Assembly: GCA_963682055.1 (NCBI GenBank)
Contig: OY821741.1
Location: forward strand, 18,467,211-18,531,210
Length of the DNA stretch: 64,000 nucleotides
Direction of reading: 5' to 3'
From: Primula veris
Lineage: Eukaryota > Streptophyta > Magnoliopsida > Ericales > Primulaceae
This document shows, in pieces, positions 1-10,001 of this stretch; position 1 is the stretch's first letter; the number at the start of each line of letters is the position of its first letter. The notes beneath the pieces were generated by a model that had not been told where the DNA came from, did no database searches, and saw nothing but the letters and a program-made list of their open reading frames with translations. Made by a program: the position numbers and the translations under genes.

Positions 1-1040
1 AGCATATTGATCTTTACCTCTTTAAGTTGGTTGTTACATTCGTGCAAAATTGCTAACTGATCTTCCCCTTATACTCTAGCCTCTTCACATCTATGAATAT
101 GCTGACCCGATGAGGCCTTGTCATGAGCTCCTCACACGTAATCAGATCTCATTTGATTGATATATATTCTTTTTCGTACAAGTAATGTATTTTTCTGGTT
201 TGACCATATCTGTATGGGATATGCCCCGTGTATATTTGGTGTTATCTTTCCCTTTTGAAATATATGATTGATGATCATGATTTATCTGTATATTTTTGAG
301 ATTATCACGCATTTCAGCTCATCAGGAGAAGCGACCTAAAACCCCAATGGTTCTCCTCGCAAGGGTAATTAATTCCTTGGTTAAATATTAGCTCTTTCCC
401 TATTTATTGCATTTTATGCGGGGTTTTGGCCCTATATTTAACCTCCATCAATAGCTCCCTAACGGTGGGAGTGTAAGGATCGGACTTTTACAGTTTTAAA
501 TCCTTCTCCTCCTCTTTGAATTCTTACTTCGTTCTCCCCCTCGGGGGAGGCTAAGTCATCTTGGTTTTACTGGAGGGTGCCAACATGCCCCTTCGCCCCG
601 TACAGAGCCGTAGGCCACTTGGGCGTCGATACTAAAGTTTTTCTTGCAATTTTGCCTTCATGGCTCTCTTATCCTCTATGGGATTTAATTGAGAAATTTA
701 CCAGCCGCTTTTCTAATTGGTGGCAAAAAGTAGGGTACTGGGGGAAGTGGTAGCGGTTGCGACGTTACGCGTTGTGGGATAATGATCCAAACGGCTGCGC
801 TAGTGGGACCCCTTGGCAGTTTTTACCCTTTCAACATCCCCACTCTTGCACGTATGCTAAAAAAATATGGTAGTGTACATTCATCATGAGGGTCCTTTTT
901 GGGAGTTCGTGTTGGGCACCAAAACACATATAAGCTCATTTCCTTAGCAAATTTTGCTATCTTTTTTTCTCAGTCATAATTCTTTTTAGAGAAAGAAAAC
1001 TCTTTATTCTGCAAATAGAGCTTTCTTCCCGTTCATCTTC
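1..1040. other. Edge region without a recognisable gene
   Basis: This stretch is richer in GC than most of the window but I see no convincing long reading frame. One short segment, 318-364, reads LIRRSDLKPQWFSSQ between a cag acceptor and a gtaat donor. It could be an upstream exon of the broken gene that follows. Nothing else is identified. Confidence 0.3.
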
Positions 1041-3147
1041 GTCCCCATCCATATCTTCTGGTAAACTTGAGCGATTGGTGGAAAGGGTGGCAGAGGACGT
1101 GGGGAGCTCCCCTATTACGGCTATCCCTATTGCCATTACGCCTCCTAGGGCGATGCCAGGGTCACCCATCCCACCTACCACTAGTACCATCATGGCTGAG
1201 AGGCCTTCAAAGAGGGCTCTCCATAGTCGTAAGAGGCGTCATGAGGACTTCTCCAAGTTATCTTCATCTTTAAAGTCCACGGAGACGATTAGGCGTGAGT
1301 TGGCATATCGGTGTGTGCGCAGGGCTCATCGTTCTGCGAGACCGGTCCCCGCAAGGTAGGAGGATTTCGGTGGAGCCCCTTCAAGAGATGATGTAAAACG
1401 CCCCATGTACAGATGTCCCTCGCGAGAGGGAAGCCCCTCCCGTGGTGCCCCATATTGATCTCACGTGTATCCTTCCCCTTCGTATAGATGAGGAGATTGC
1501 AGCAGGTCTCCAAACTCCCAAGATCCCCTCAGGTTCCTGGGCGGGGCCACTTCTGCTAGTTGTTAGCGATCTCAGGAATCTCGTAGAGGTATGACTCCCT
1601 TCCGCTAGGAAAATTTTAATTTTAGCTTTTTGTCTCTATTCTGAATGCTTTGCACTTTGTAGGATCTTTTTGGTCTTCATCGCCCTTCTTTTACTCAAAG
1701 GTAGAAATTCTTTAGCTCCTTTGAGGAGATGGAGAATGTGTGGAACAAAGGGATAGGGGAATCATTGTCCGAACTTGCCGACCTTAAAGCTGCTCTGGAG
1801 GAATTCAAGGCAAATAGGAAGACGGACAAGCATGTGTTTCGTGAGAGCTTGGGGAAGCTGGAGGCGGACAGTCTTGTCCCTAAGGGAGACATTCCCAATC
1901 TTTTTGAGGTGGTCAGGCAAGAGGAGCCAGGGAAGGTAACTTCCATGCTACGTGAGGAGGGGATGAATAGAGCCAATGCTTCAGCTCTTTCTACCACATG
2001 AAACCCTTCGTATGGTGGGCCTCCCCCTGAGTGACTCTCACTTCTAGGTTCAGAGGTAACTACTTTTTCTTTCACATGCGTTCGTCATTCTTTTTTGTAC
2101 CTCATAACTCGTTTTTTATTCTTTTACTTTGTGTTGTCACAGGTTCCCTCCCAATATCAGCGAGGGGAGTCTTCGTTGAGTCCCCTTTGCGGTGCAAGTC
2201 TCAAAAACTGGCATCCCTTCGCCATGAGCATGGAAAACTGATCTACTCTCTTCAGATCAGCTGTCAGGAGCATGTGGACCTTCAGTCTCGCCATGCTCGT
2301 GAGAGGGAGGAGCTAAAACTTAAAAATGAGGCTCTTCAGGCTGCCCTCCTCCTCTCGCAGGCTTTTCAATTGGCTGGGGCACCCTCTTTGTCCACTTCCT
2401 CTGGGGTTATTAGGTCAGCTGGAGTTGACGTCTCTGGTGCAGTGGTGGAGCAATATCGCGAGATATGCGATACACTCAAGAGTGAAAACGTAGGTCTCTA
2501 AGCGAGGGTGGAGTCGTTTGAGGTTGATAATGTTGATCTGGTGGTGCGTATAGATTGGATATTTTAACATGCTAGTCTGGTGGAAGAGCCCCAATGAGAC
2601 TCTCTTTTAGATGCGACAATAATGGCCAAAGGCCCAATTCATCGTCCTCGCTGGCGGTCTTCCCCTTTGCCACCTGTCATACACGTCCCCCGCCCGCCGA
2701 CGGAGTCCATCCACCTGTAGGGCTTGGTGGAGAGGTTGTCCACGAAGAAGGAGAATCTTTTGGGTCAAGGTGCGGAATCGTGATATGAGGATCTATGAGC
2801 TTGAAGAGAAAGAGGATCCTCGGGAAACACTCTATGCCGAAGGAAAAGAGCCTCCTATCCAATTCCTTCTTCACAATGGTCGAAGGATTACGGAGTTAAG
2901 AGGGCAACTTGTCTCACTGGTGTTCCGCCAGCTGGAGAAGGCTTTGGGCTCCATCGAGGTCTTTCAAACATACTTTGAAGACTACTTCGAAGTGAGATCT
3001 CTGGATCATCAGATTCGTGGCCCTAAGAGGCGAGGTGACCTAGTCAGTGTTTCTGACCTTCAGACCCGAATGAATATTTCCAAAGAGAGGTTATATGTGT
3101 TGAGTAGTAATGTAGTTATGTGTTTTAATCCTGCTGAACCTTTGTGA
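1041..3147 (+). pseudogene. Unrecognised multi-exon coiled-coil protein gene, broken
   Basis: Several blocks read as exons on the plus strand. Block 1041-1360 has a Ser/Pro-rich stretch, then a basic nuclear-signal-like patch (SKRALHSRKRRHEDF). Block 1403-1590 is open and ends at a gtatga donor. Block 1662-2001 follows a tgtag acceptor, has one internal stop near 1704, and reads SLSELADLKAALEEFKANRK. Block 2142-2501 follows a tcacag acceptor and reads REREELKLKNEALQAALL. Block 2788-3147 continues the charged helical style. The heptad-like charged helices suggest coiled coils. In-frame stops near 1704 and 2000 make a working product unlikely. GC content is higher than in the surrounding transposons. 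The layout recalls plant proteins carried by gypsy-type or PMD-type elements, but I see no diagnostic domain, so the identity stays open. Confidence 0.45.
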
Positions 3148-3384
3148 GCGCCTGTGCTCCTATGATTGCCTTTTCTTCTTTCTTTTTTAAATGTGAAAAG
3201 ACAAGTGTTTGAATTTTTGCATTTATCTCATGCCTTTTACGTGTCTTGCATTTTTATGCTCCTTTGTAGTCTGAATTTATTACTCGTCCTTATCAGTAAA
3301 TATTTTTCTTGGCATCCATAGTATATATGTCCCACAATGTTCCCCTTTGATATCATGCTTTACTTGATTTTTGCTTATTCACAG

Positions 3385-3622
3385 TTTAATCTTGTCGTTG
3401 GGGATCCTATGCGGGCAGACATTTGTCCTTTGATTCATTCCCCTTGCCTTGACGACCTACGGGTTAACGTTTATCTTTGCGGTGGCCAGACCCTCATGGG
3501 TACGACAGAGGTCCCCTCCTATTCTCGGATCTTCACAAATGTGGACTATGATACTATTCCCGTACAACAATACTCCGAGATTATCTTAGACTCTCTCTCC
3601 CTGGAGTACGTTCTCCTTCCGG
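3385..3622 (+). CDS. Possible exon of unknown product
   Basis: An open block starts after a ttcacag acceptor and ends at a gggtaggt donor-like site. It reads VGDPMRADICPLIHS near the start and RIFTNVDYDTIPVQQYSEII in the middle. The frame runs on past the donor into the AT-rich minisatellite that begins about 40 bases later, which argues that the true exon ends here. It may be the last visible exon of the broken coiled-coil gene upstream, since base composition is similar. No family was recognised. Confidence 0.3.
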
Positions 3623-3659
3623 GTAGGTTGGCCCTCATCGGAGTTTATGTTATTTGCTA

Positions 3660-4440
3660 TTTAGATCGTCAAAAAAGTTGTAATAAATTGTTTATTAGAT
3701 TGTCAAAAAAATTTATTAGATTATCAAAAAATATTGTATTAGATTGTCAAAAAATTCATACTAGATTGTCTATTAAATTATCAAAAGAATTATACATTAG
3801 ATTGTCAAAAAATTTATATTAGATTGTTAAATAAATTATATTAGATTTAAAAAAAAATTATATTATATTATCAAAAAAATTGTATTATATTGTCAAAAAT
3901 TTTGTATTAGATTATCAAAATTTAGTACTAACTTGTCAAAAAAATTATATTAGATTGTCAAAAATTTTGTAATAGATTGTCACAAAAAAATTCATTAGAT
4001 TGTCTATTAAATTGTCAATAAAAATTAAATTTTTATTATTTTTGGATTTTTGTAAAAAATTAATTTTTTTAGAATTTTTTATTTTTTTCCAAATTTTATA
4101 ATTTTATTTAGTTTTCTGGATTTTTTATTTTTTTTGAGTTTTTTGAGTTTTTTTAGTTTTATTCAAAAAATTTGTATTTGTATTTGTCACAAAATTATCT
4201 ATTAGATGGTCAAAAAAATTGTATCATATTTTCTATTAGATCGTCAAAAAAATTGTATTAGGTTGTCATCAAAATTGCATTAGATAGTCAAAAAAAATTA
4301 TTATATTGTCAAATATTTTTTATTAGATTGTCTAAACACTTGAATTATATTGTAAACAAAAATTGTATTAGATTTTCAACAAAAAATATATTTAATTATA
4401 AAAACAATTGTATTAGATTGTCCAAAAACTTTCTAATTTT
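3660..4440. repeat. AT-rich degenerate minisatellite
   Basis: The core ATTAGATTGTCAAAAAAATT recurs with a spacing of about 20-25 bases. It fills 3660-4020 and 4190-4440, and a T-rich stretch with poor repeats lies between. Copies vary in the length of the A run and by point changes (gattatcaa, gattgtcta). Any reading frame here, such as the tail of the 3337-3822 frame with its repeated RLSKK peptides, is a product of the repeat. Confidence 0.8.
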
Positions 4441-4706
4441 TTATTTTTATTTTTTTATAATTATATTCAAACACCAAACTTAACCCGCCGATTTTATAAC
4501 CGAAGGAAAAGTTTTTAAATCAGTTAAACCTATCCCCCTACATATTCAAGTATATTTTGTTTTTATACTTTATCTTTCAATAATTGTATTCGCTGACACG
4601 TTAAAAATAAGAGCCTATGATTGTGATTTTTATACGGGTCATCATAACTTAAAAATTTTATTTGTTGAAGCTTAGTTTTTTCCCGTGGACCTTTCTTACT
4701 GTTCAG

Positions 4707-5459
4707 GAATTTTCAGATGTCGAAAGCTCTCACCAACAATCTACTGATTCTTTGATTTCCCTATATGAGGTAGAAGTAACCTTTTTCTTTCTATGTTGTA
4801 CTATTTTGAACATCCAACTATTCATGCTTGTGTTTATTATCCAGTGGTTAGTTTTCAGCTTGATGGTCGATTAATCTCATTACCAATTTTTTGTCTTGAG
4901 AGTTAAACGTGACAAATTTATTAGCTTTGCCTAAAAACTAATGTGGTTCACCAATATACCAAATTGATTTCATTATGATAATTAAAATCACATTGTTAAA
5001 ATAAAAAAATCTCATTTCCAATTTTATATTCTCAATTTATTTATTACTTTGTAAGTTTTTGTGCTTGGGACTCATTGTATTTCGTTAATGTAAATAGTAA
5101 CTGGGTTTTTATAACTCGTTGGGTACATTCTTTTTGTTTTGCAGCATACGAGGCAGGATATCTATGTTTTACTATTCATTTATGTAATAAAAATTTATAC
5201 ATATAAATCAAAAGCTTCAATGACTTTTTTGGTATTTATGTTCAGATTGGTATGAAAGTTGAGCTTCTTAATGCTAAACTACCAAAAAAAAGTTGTTGCA
5301 CAAGGTATTATTATATCTAAAGGTCCAGAGACTAAATTGGACAGTAAACCAATTGGAGATGAATTTTAGGTAATTCAAATTACAAAAGTTGTACTACCTA
5401 ACGAAAATTTAGAAAAAGGTCGTGGTAATATTCGTAAAGTGGCTTGGCGTGAAGTTGAT
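4707..5459 (+). pseudogene. TNP1-type (En/Spm) transposon protein, two exons, broken
   Basis: Exon 4707-4769 sits between gttcag and gtagaag and reads EFSDVESSHQQSTDSLISLY. Exon 5246-5459 sits between ttcag and gtaagt and reads IGMKVELLNAKLPKK, then IIISKGPETKLDSKPIGDEF and VIQITKV. This fits the TNP1/En/Spm C-terminal domain, a beta-rich module of plant CACTA accessory proteins. An A run near 5280-5290 causes a frameshift and a TAG follows the GDEF motif, so the exon cannot be translated through. Both exons have clear counterparts in CACTA-2 (13195-13257 and 25886-26133), which supports the exon calls independently. Confidence 0.7.
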
Positions 5460-5949
5460 GTAAGTACAATTTAATTTTACATTGTTTTACTAAGAGTAGA
5501 ACAAATTTTCAGAGTTCGATAATATTTTTTTACCCACTGACTCATTTATTTTATTAAATTATTCTTGTCTTTGTTTTCGTAGATCAGAAGAAAGTAGATG
5601 GATCAGAATCAATCTTGTCATCGTAGTATATGCACGTAGATGGATTGAAGTAGTGTTTCATCTTGTTCGTATATTGTTTAGCCAGTACACTTATTTAATT
5701 TTGTTTACTTGACTAGTTTTATGTTCGAAATAAGGCAATTTATTTTGATCAACCTATTTATTTCCATGCAACATTATTTAAATATTAATTTCATAATTTA
5801 ATGGATCTAGTTTGTTAATTCGTTAAATTTATTTTGTATCGTGTAACTTTTTTGCGTTGAGTTGTATTCTTTTATGAATGGGAGACTTCCTAAATTATAC
5901 ATTTGAGATGTTTACAGAATTCCAATATAATATTATATAATTCGCTTCA

Positions 5950-6413
5950 GGTTGACCTTTTCAAGATAGTAGTGAACCGTCTTAAAAGATACATTTGAGA
6001 CAGTTCTAATACTACCATTTTTTACATTTTGAGATGGTAGGTAATCGCCTTGAAAGGCCCATTCGAGATGTTTACAACACTTAAAAACCGCCTCAACAAT
6101 CCAATTGAGACGGTTTCAACATTACCGTCTCATCTTTTTCAAGACGGTTAAAAACCGTCTCAAAAATCCATTTGAGACGGTTGCAACACTATCGTCTTGA
6201 CTTATTCAAGACGGTTAGAAAACCGTCTCCAAAGATACATTTGAGACGGTTTTAGCAGTACCGTCTTTAATACTATTTAGAGACGGTTGCAACCTTTTTG
6301 AAACGCCCTTCGTTGAGACGGTTCGTTAAACCGTTTCAAAAATCTTTAGAGACAGTTTATTTGCCTTTTGAGACGGTTTTCTACCGTCTCAATTGTTGAT
6401 ATTTGGAGTAGTG
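5950..6413. repeat. Subterminal inverted-repeat array of CACTA-1
   Basis: The 9-mer GAGACGGTT and its complement AACCGTCTC alternate many times, with repeat blocks of about 65-70 bases. Each block can fold on itself. Such subterminal motifs are where the TNPA protein binds in the maize En/Spm system; that role here is inferred from the family. Confidence 0.75.
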
Positions 6414-7170
6414 ATTGTATCTTGGTTGGTGTAAAATAACGACATTAGCTCACGTGTGAATAAATTTAGAAACGCTCATACAATCTACTCTACATTTGCA
6501 AGCATAAACAGCATACTCACCACGACACTAATTATCACTCACATACTCGCCAACTTTATATATTAGTAAAAAATATCGATTTTTTGTTGTAAATCAATCT
6601 ACTATTTTATTTCTAAAATGTTTATTAAAACAAATCTCTAAAATTTAACATTTATATCTTTTTTTGGTATTTATTAATATTACTACCTTATAAATTATAA
6701 AACATACAATTAATGATAAAAAAAATCTCAAATTTTAATTTTTTTTTTTTTTTGAAAAAACACTTTAGATATAAAATAATTTGATGATTTACAAAAATAA
6801 AATAAAAAATTATGAACATCTAATTAAAATTATTATTTAATTGAATAGCAAAAAGTGTTCGGGACATAGTGCAAATTGAGAATATTTTAACATGTACGAA
6901 AAAAATTAAATTTTCAACACGTTATGTACATGTCAAATTCGTGCATTGATTACATGTTATGTTATCTAAAATTGTTATATTTTTATTGAATCTCGCACTT
7001 CGTAAAAAATTTCCAAAAAGAAAATGGGGCGTGACAAGTTGGTATCAGAGCCTCTATCTGGCCGAAAATATCGGGACTAGCTAAAATTTTAGACTAGCAC
7101 GAATGTCGGGACTAGCACATACTGCTTTAATGAAATCAATTACTCAAATAATTATGATAATACATAATGT
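6414..7170. repeat. 0.95-kb tandem repeat, copy A, left part
   Basis: This matches 28554-29369 closely, for example ATTGTATCTTGG at the start and the AATTATGATAAT stretch at the end. Near its right side it carries GGGGCGTGACA followed by TGGTATCAGAGC (7040-7051), which is the classic LTR end plus initiator-Met tRNA primer site. The unit therefore probably descends from an LTR element. CACTA-2 interrupts it after 7170, and the rest of the copy resumes at 27125. Confidence 0.75.
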
Positions 7171-7340
7171 CACTACAAGAAAATAGGTCAATTAAGGCGG
7201 TTTTTTTTTCAAGAGGCGGTTACAAAACCGTCTCTAAAAATGAACAATTGTGGTGGTTTGCAATGACAGTCTATTGGAGGCGGTTTTAATTAACCGCCTC
7301 TTTTATATCATCATTAGAGGCGCTAATTTACTAACCGTCC
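7171..7340. repeat. 5' subterminal repeats of CACTA-2
   Basis: The motif AGGCGGTT and its complement AACCGCCT occur five or more times just inside the terminus, partly as hairpins, for example GGAGGCGGTTTT with AACCGCCTC at 7275-7300. The core differs from the GAGACGGTT used by CACTA-1. These are candidate binding sites for the element's own TNPA-like protein. Confidence 0.7.
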
Positions 7341-10001
7341 TAAATACTCAAATATTTGAACTAAAATACTTAAAGATAACTCATAATTTTAATCATAGCT
7401 GAAAGCAAAATATTTTTTGGTATCCTTAGTAGCGCGCAAAACCTGTCAATCTCTTCCCCCCTTATCACTGCTTATACCACGTCGCTCTCTCTCTAACTCT
7501 CCCTCTCAGTTTGAAAATATAGAAAGGTATGTCTATAGCCAGTGTTGCTCATAATCAGTTACGTGTTGCTCATAACCAGTTACTAACGGTTAGTATTGTT
7601 TCTTACTTGTACAATTATCTACAAGAATTGATTTATATGTCTATGACTATGTTTCTTTGACATATTTTAGTTTACAGTCTTTGTTCTTTCTTTAGTTTAA
7701 TCTTAAAGAACTCCAAGTTGTTCTAACCCTTTTATTTCTTATAGGATGTGTATGATTTTAAGATATAATTTACACATCAATTAACATACATACTTATTGA
7801 TCAAATGTAGCATTTTTTTTCAGCCATCTAAATTTGTTGACTATAGTATTAATATAACGAGTTTAATAATGTTTAATGTAATTAACTTTGCTTTAGTTAT
7901 CATTTAGTGTGTTGAACTCTAAGTTTTACTATTTAATATAATTAATTTTTCTTCAATTCTGATTTAGTGTGTTGATCTGTAAGTTTTCCTAATTAATGTA
8001 TTGAACTTTTTTTTACTTCTCAATTTAATACAATTTTGTTTCAATTTAAAGGTATTATACTTATAAACAAGATTAGAAAATTTTAGATTCAGTACACTAT
8101 ATTGGAATTGGAGCAAAGTTAATTACATTAATTAAGAAAGTTTGGAGATCAGCAAACTCAATCAGATTTGACGCAAAGTTGATTAAATTAATTAGAAAAA
8201 GTTAGAGTTCAGCACACTAAACCAGAATTAGGAACAAATTTAATTACATTAAAGCTTATTAATCTCCAATATAACGTATATAGGTAAACTTCAGTCTAAT
8301 GATCGATATAAAAGAAGAAACAAACCAAGCTAGAATTGTTGAATCCCCTTACCTTACTTGTTTAATTGTCTACTAGAATTAATTTCTATTATAGATCTAT
8401 GTCTATCTTTCCTTGATAGTACATAATTTAGTTTATAGATTTTTCTTCTTTATTGTAACCTTGAACAACATTTAAAAAACGGTTTAACTGGTTGTTTTTA
8501 ATTACTAAATCTGAAGTGTACAATTTCTAATCAATACTAGTTCTAACTTTAAGATCAATGTGCAATACTTAATGTGAATATAATTGTTTCCGAACTAAAA
8601 TATTAACTCCACTTTTTACTGTGTAATATACTATTATAATTGTTACTTGTTACCTTGTCGAATTTCGGTTTTGCTGAGCAACTAGTGTCAACCTTACAAT
8701 ATTTTAAGAGATGAACCGATTAGTTATAATATTTTTGTTGGCTATTTTATAGTGTGAAATATCAAAATTGCAATTTATTTTTTATTAGTGAAAATCTGTA
8801 TATTATCCCCCCGCCCCCACACACATAATTTTTTGTATTATTTTAAGTATGTCACTGACAATTCCTTAAAAAGTTATTTTTATATAAAAGCTAAGTATGA
8901 GTTCATTTCATAAGATTTTAGATATTTACTACACATCTATGAATTATTACAACTATGTGTAATATGGGCAGTATAGAAATATCCTATCTTTTTTTTTGTT
9001 ACAATAGAGCACAACTATTTTGTCATTGTGGGTGAATGTCTGATGTAAGTGTTATGTTCAGTACATACAAACGATGAGGGCTCGTTTCCCTATTGGACCT
9101 ATATCTGATTCTTTGCAACAATCAACATGTAAAACATGTATCGATGATTTAGTCCTCCCTAGTCCAAACTCAGTCCCTCCCATAATGATGACAATATAAC
9201 ATGTTCTTTAACTTGATTTGTTTTACTTATGCTTCACATTGGACTAGTTCCGGTGTGATTTTTGAAATATGACTAGCACTTCAATTATAATTTACATTTG
9301 TGTTTGCTTCAAATATAACGCTACATTATATGATGATTATCACATATATTGCACCTCTGTAGTCAAAATTCTTACAAGATTAATCGTTGTAGAGTAGTAT
9401 TTTACTTTGCTCACTATTTTATAATGCAAAACTTGAACAAAAAAAGAAGGTACTGGAATTAAGAAATCACATGATTTGTTTGATAATATGTTTCTGAGGG
9501 ATGTGTTTACCTTTTCTCTCTCTTTGTAGACCTAATTCTCATAAATGGAAAGTTAAAGAGATGACAGGTTTTTCTTTTACTAATTGCTCATTGTTTTACA
9601 ATTTATCTACGACATAAAATGTGTGTATTTTTTTGGGTCTAAGAAGCATACAAGATTTATAAGATGAGGGTTAATTATACATGGTTCAAAACTCTAGCAG
9701 CTCGTATGTTTGCCATAGTTTTTCATTCTTATTGTGACTGCTAGTTGTGCCTGCTACAAAATAAGGAATGCTAACACGCAATTAAGAGTCTCAATGTCCT
9801 ATTTAAGTCACTAAACTTCCGAGTACATGCGAGATTTGTATATTGTCATGATTTCGATTCATTAGTTTGGTTATCTAATGGTGGATTACATATATTTAAA
9901 AATTATTTGAACATTGTTTGGTCTGATCGAGATTTATTATGTATTTTTCTCTATTTTTCTCTCTGAATTGCATCATTCTGGTTTTGATATATTTGGAATC
10001 T
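7341..10001. other. CACTA-2 5' region without recognisable coding sequence
   Basis: No domain or long frame was recognised. A CT-rich stretch at 7445-7510 could be a leader or a splice acceptor tract. The tnpD-type gene expected in an autonomous CACTA element is not seen. The 7868-8262 inverted repeat lies inside this stretch. Confidence 0.4.
7868..8262. repeat. Imperfect inverted repeat built of about 80-bp units
   Basis: The left arm has successive units of the type TTTAGTGTGTTGAACTCTAAG (7908-7928) with TAATTAACTTTG. The right arm has the complement, such as GAGTTCAGCACACTAAACCAG near 8192-8213 and AGCAAAGTTAATTACATTAA near 8112. Each arm holds two or more tandem units, so this is an inverted pair of tandem repeats and not a simple hairpin. 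Confidence 0.65.

Larger units (their letters stand above)
4650..6413 (+). mobile_element. CACTA (En/Spm) element 1, 3' portion
   Basis: The right end is precise. The sequence runs TTGGAGTAGTG to 6413, so its reverse complement begins CACTACTCCAAATATC, a typical CACTA terminus. Inside it lie two exons of a TNP1-type gene (4707-4769 and 5246-5459) and a subterminal block of inverted repeats. I found no matching CACTAC terminus to the left, so the 5' part is missing, deleted or outside the window; the left limit given is only where support starts. The element ends exactly where the first copy of a 0.95 kb tandem repeat begins. Confidence 0.7.

Noticed and set aside
957..1193. Minus-strand 78-residue frame
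   Set aside because: It overlaps the better supported plus-strand blocks of the coiled-coil gene and has no domain.
3337..3822. Single 161-residue protein from 3337
   Set aside because: The second half is the AT-rich minisatellite. A donor site near 3622 better ends the coding part, so only 3385-3622 is kept as a possible exon.
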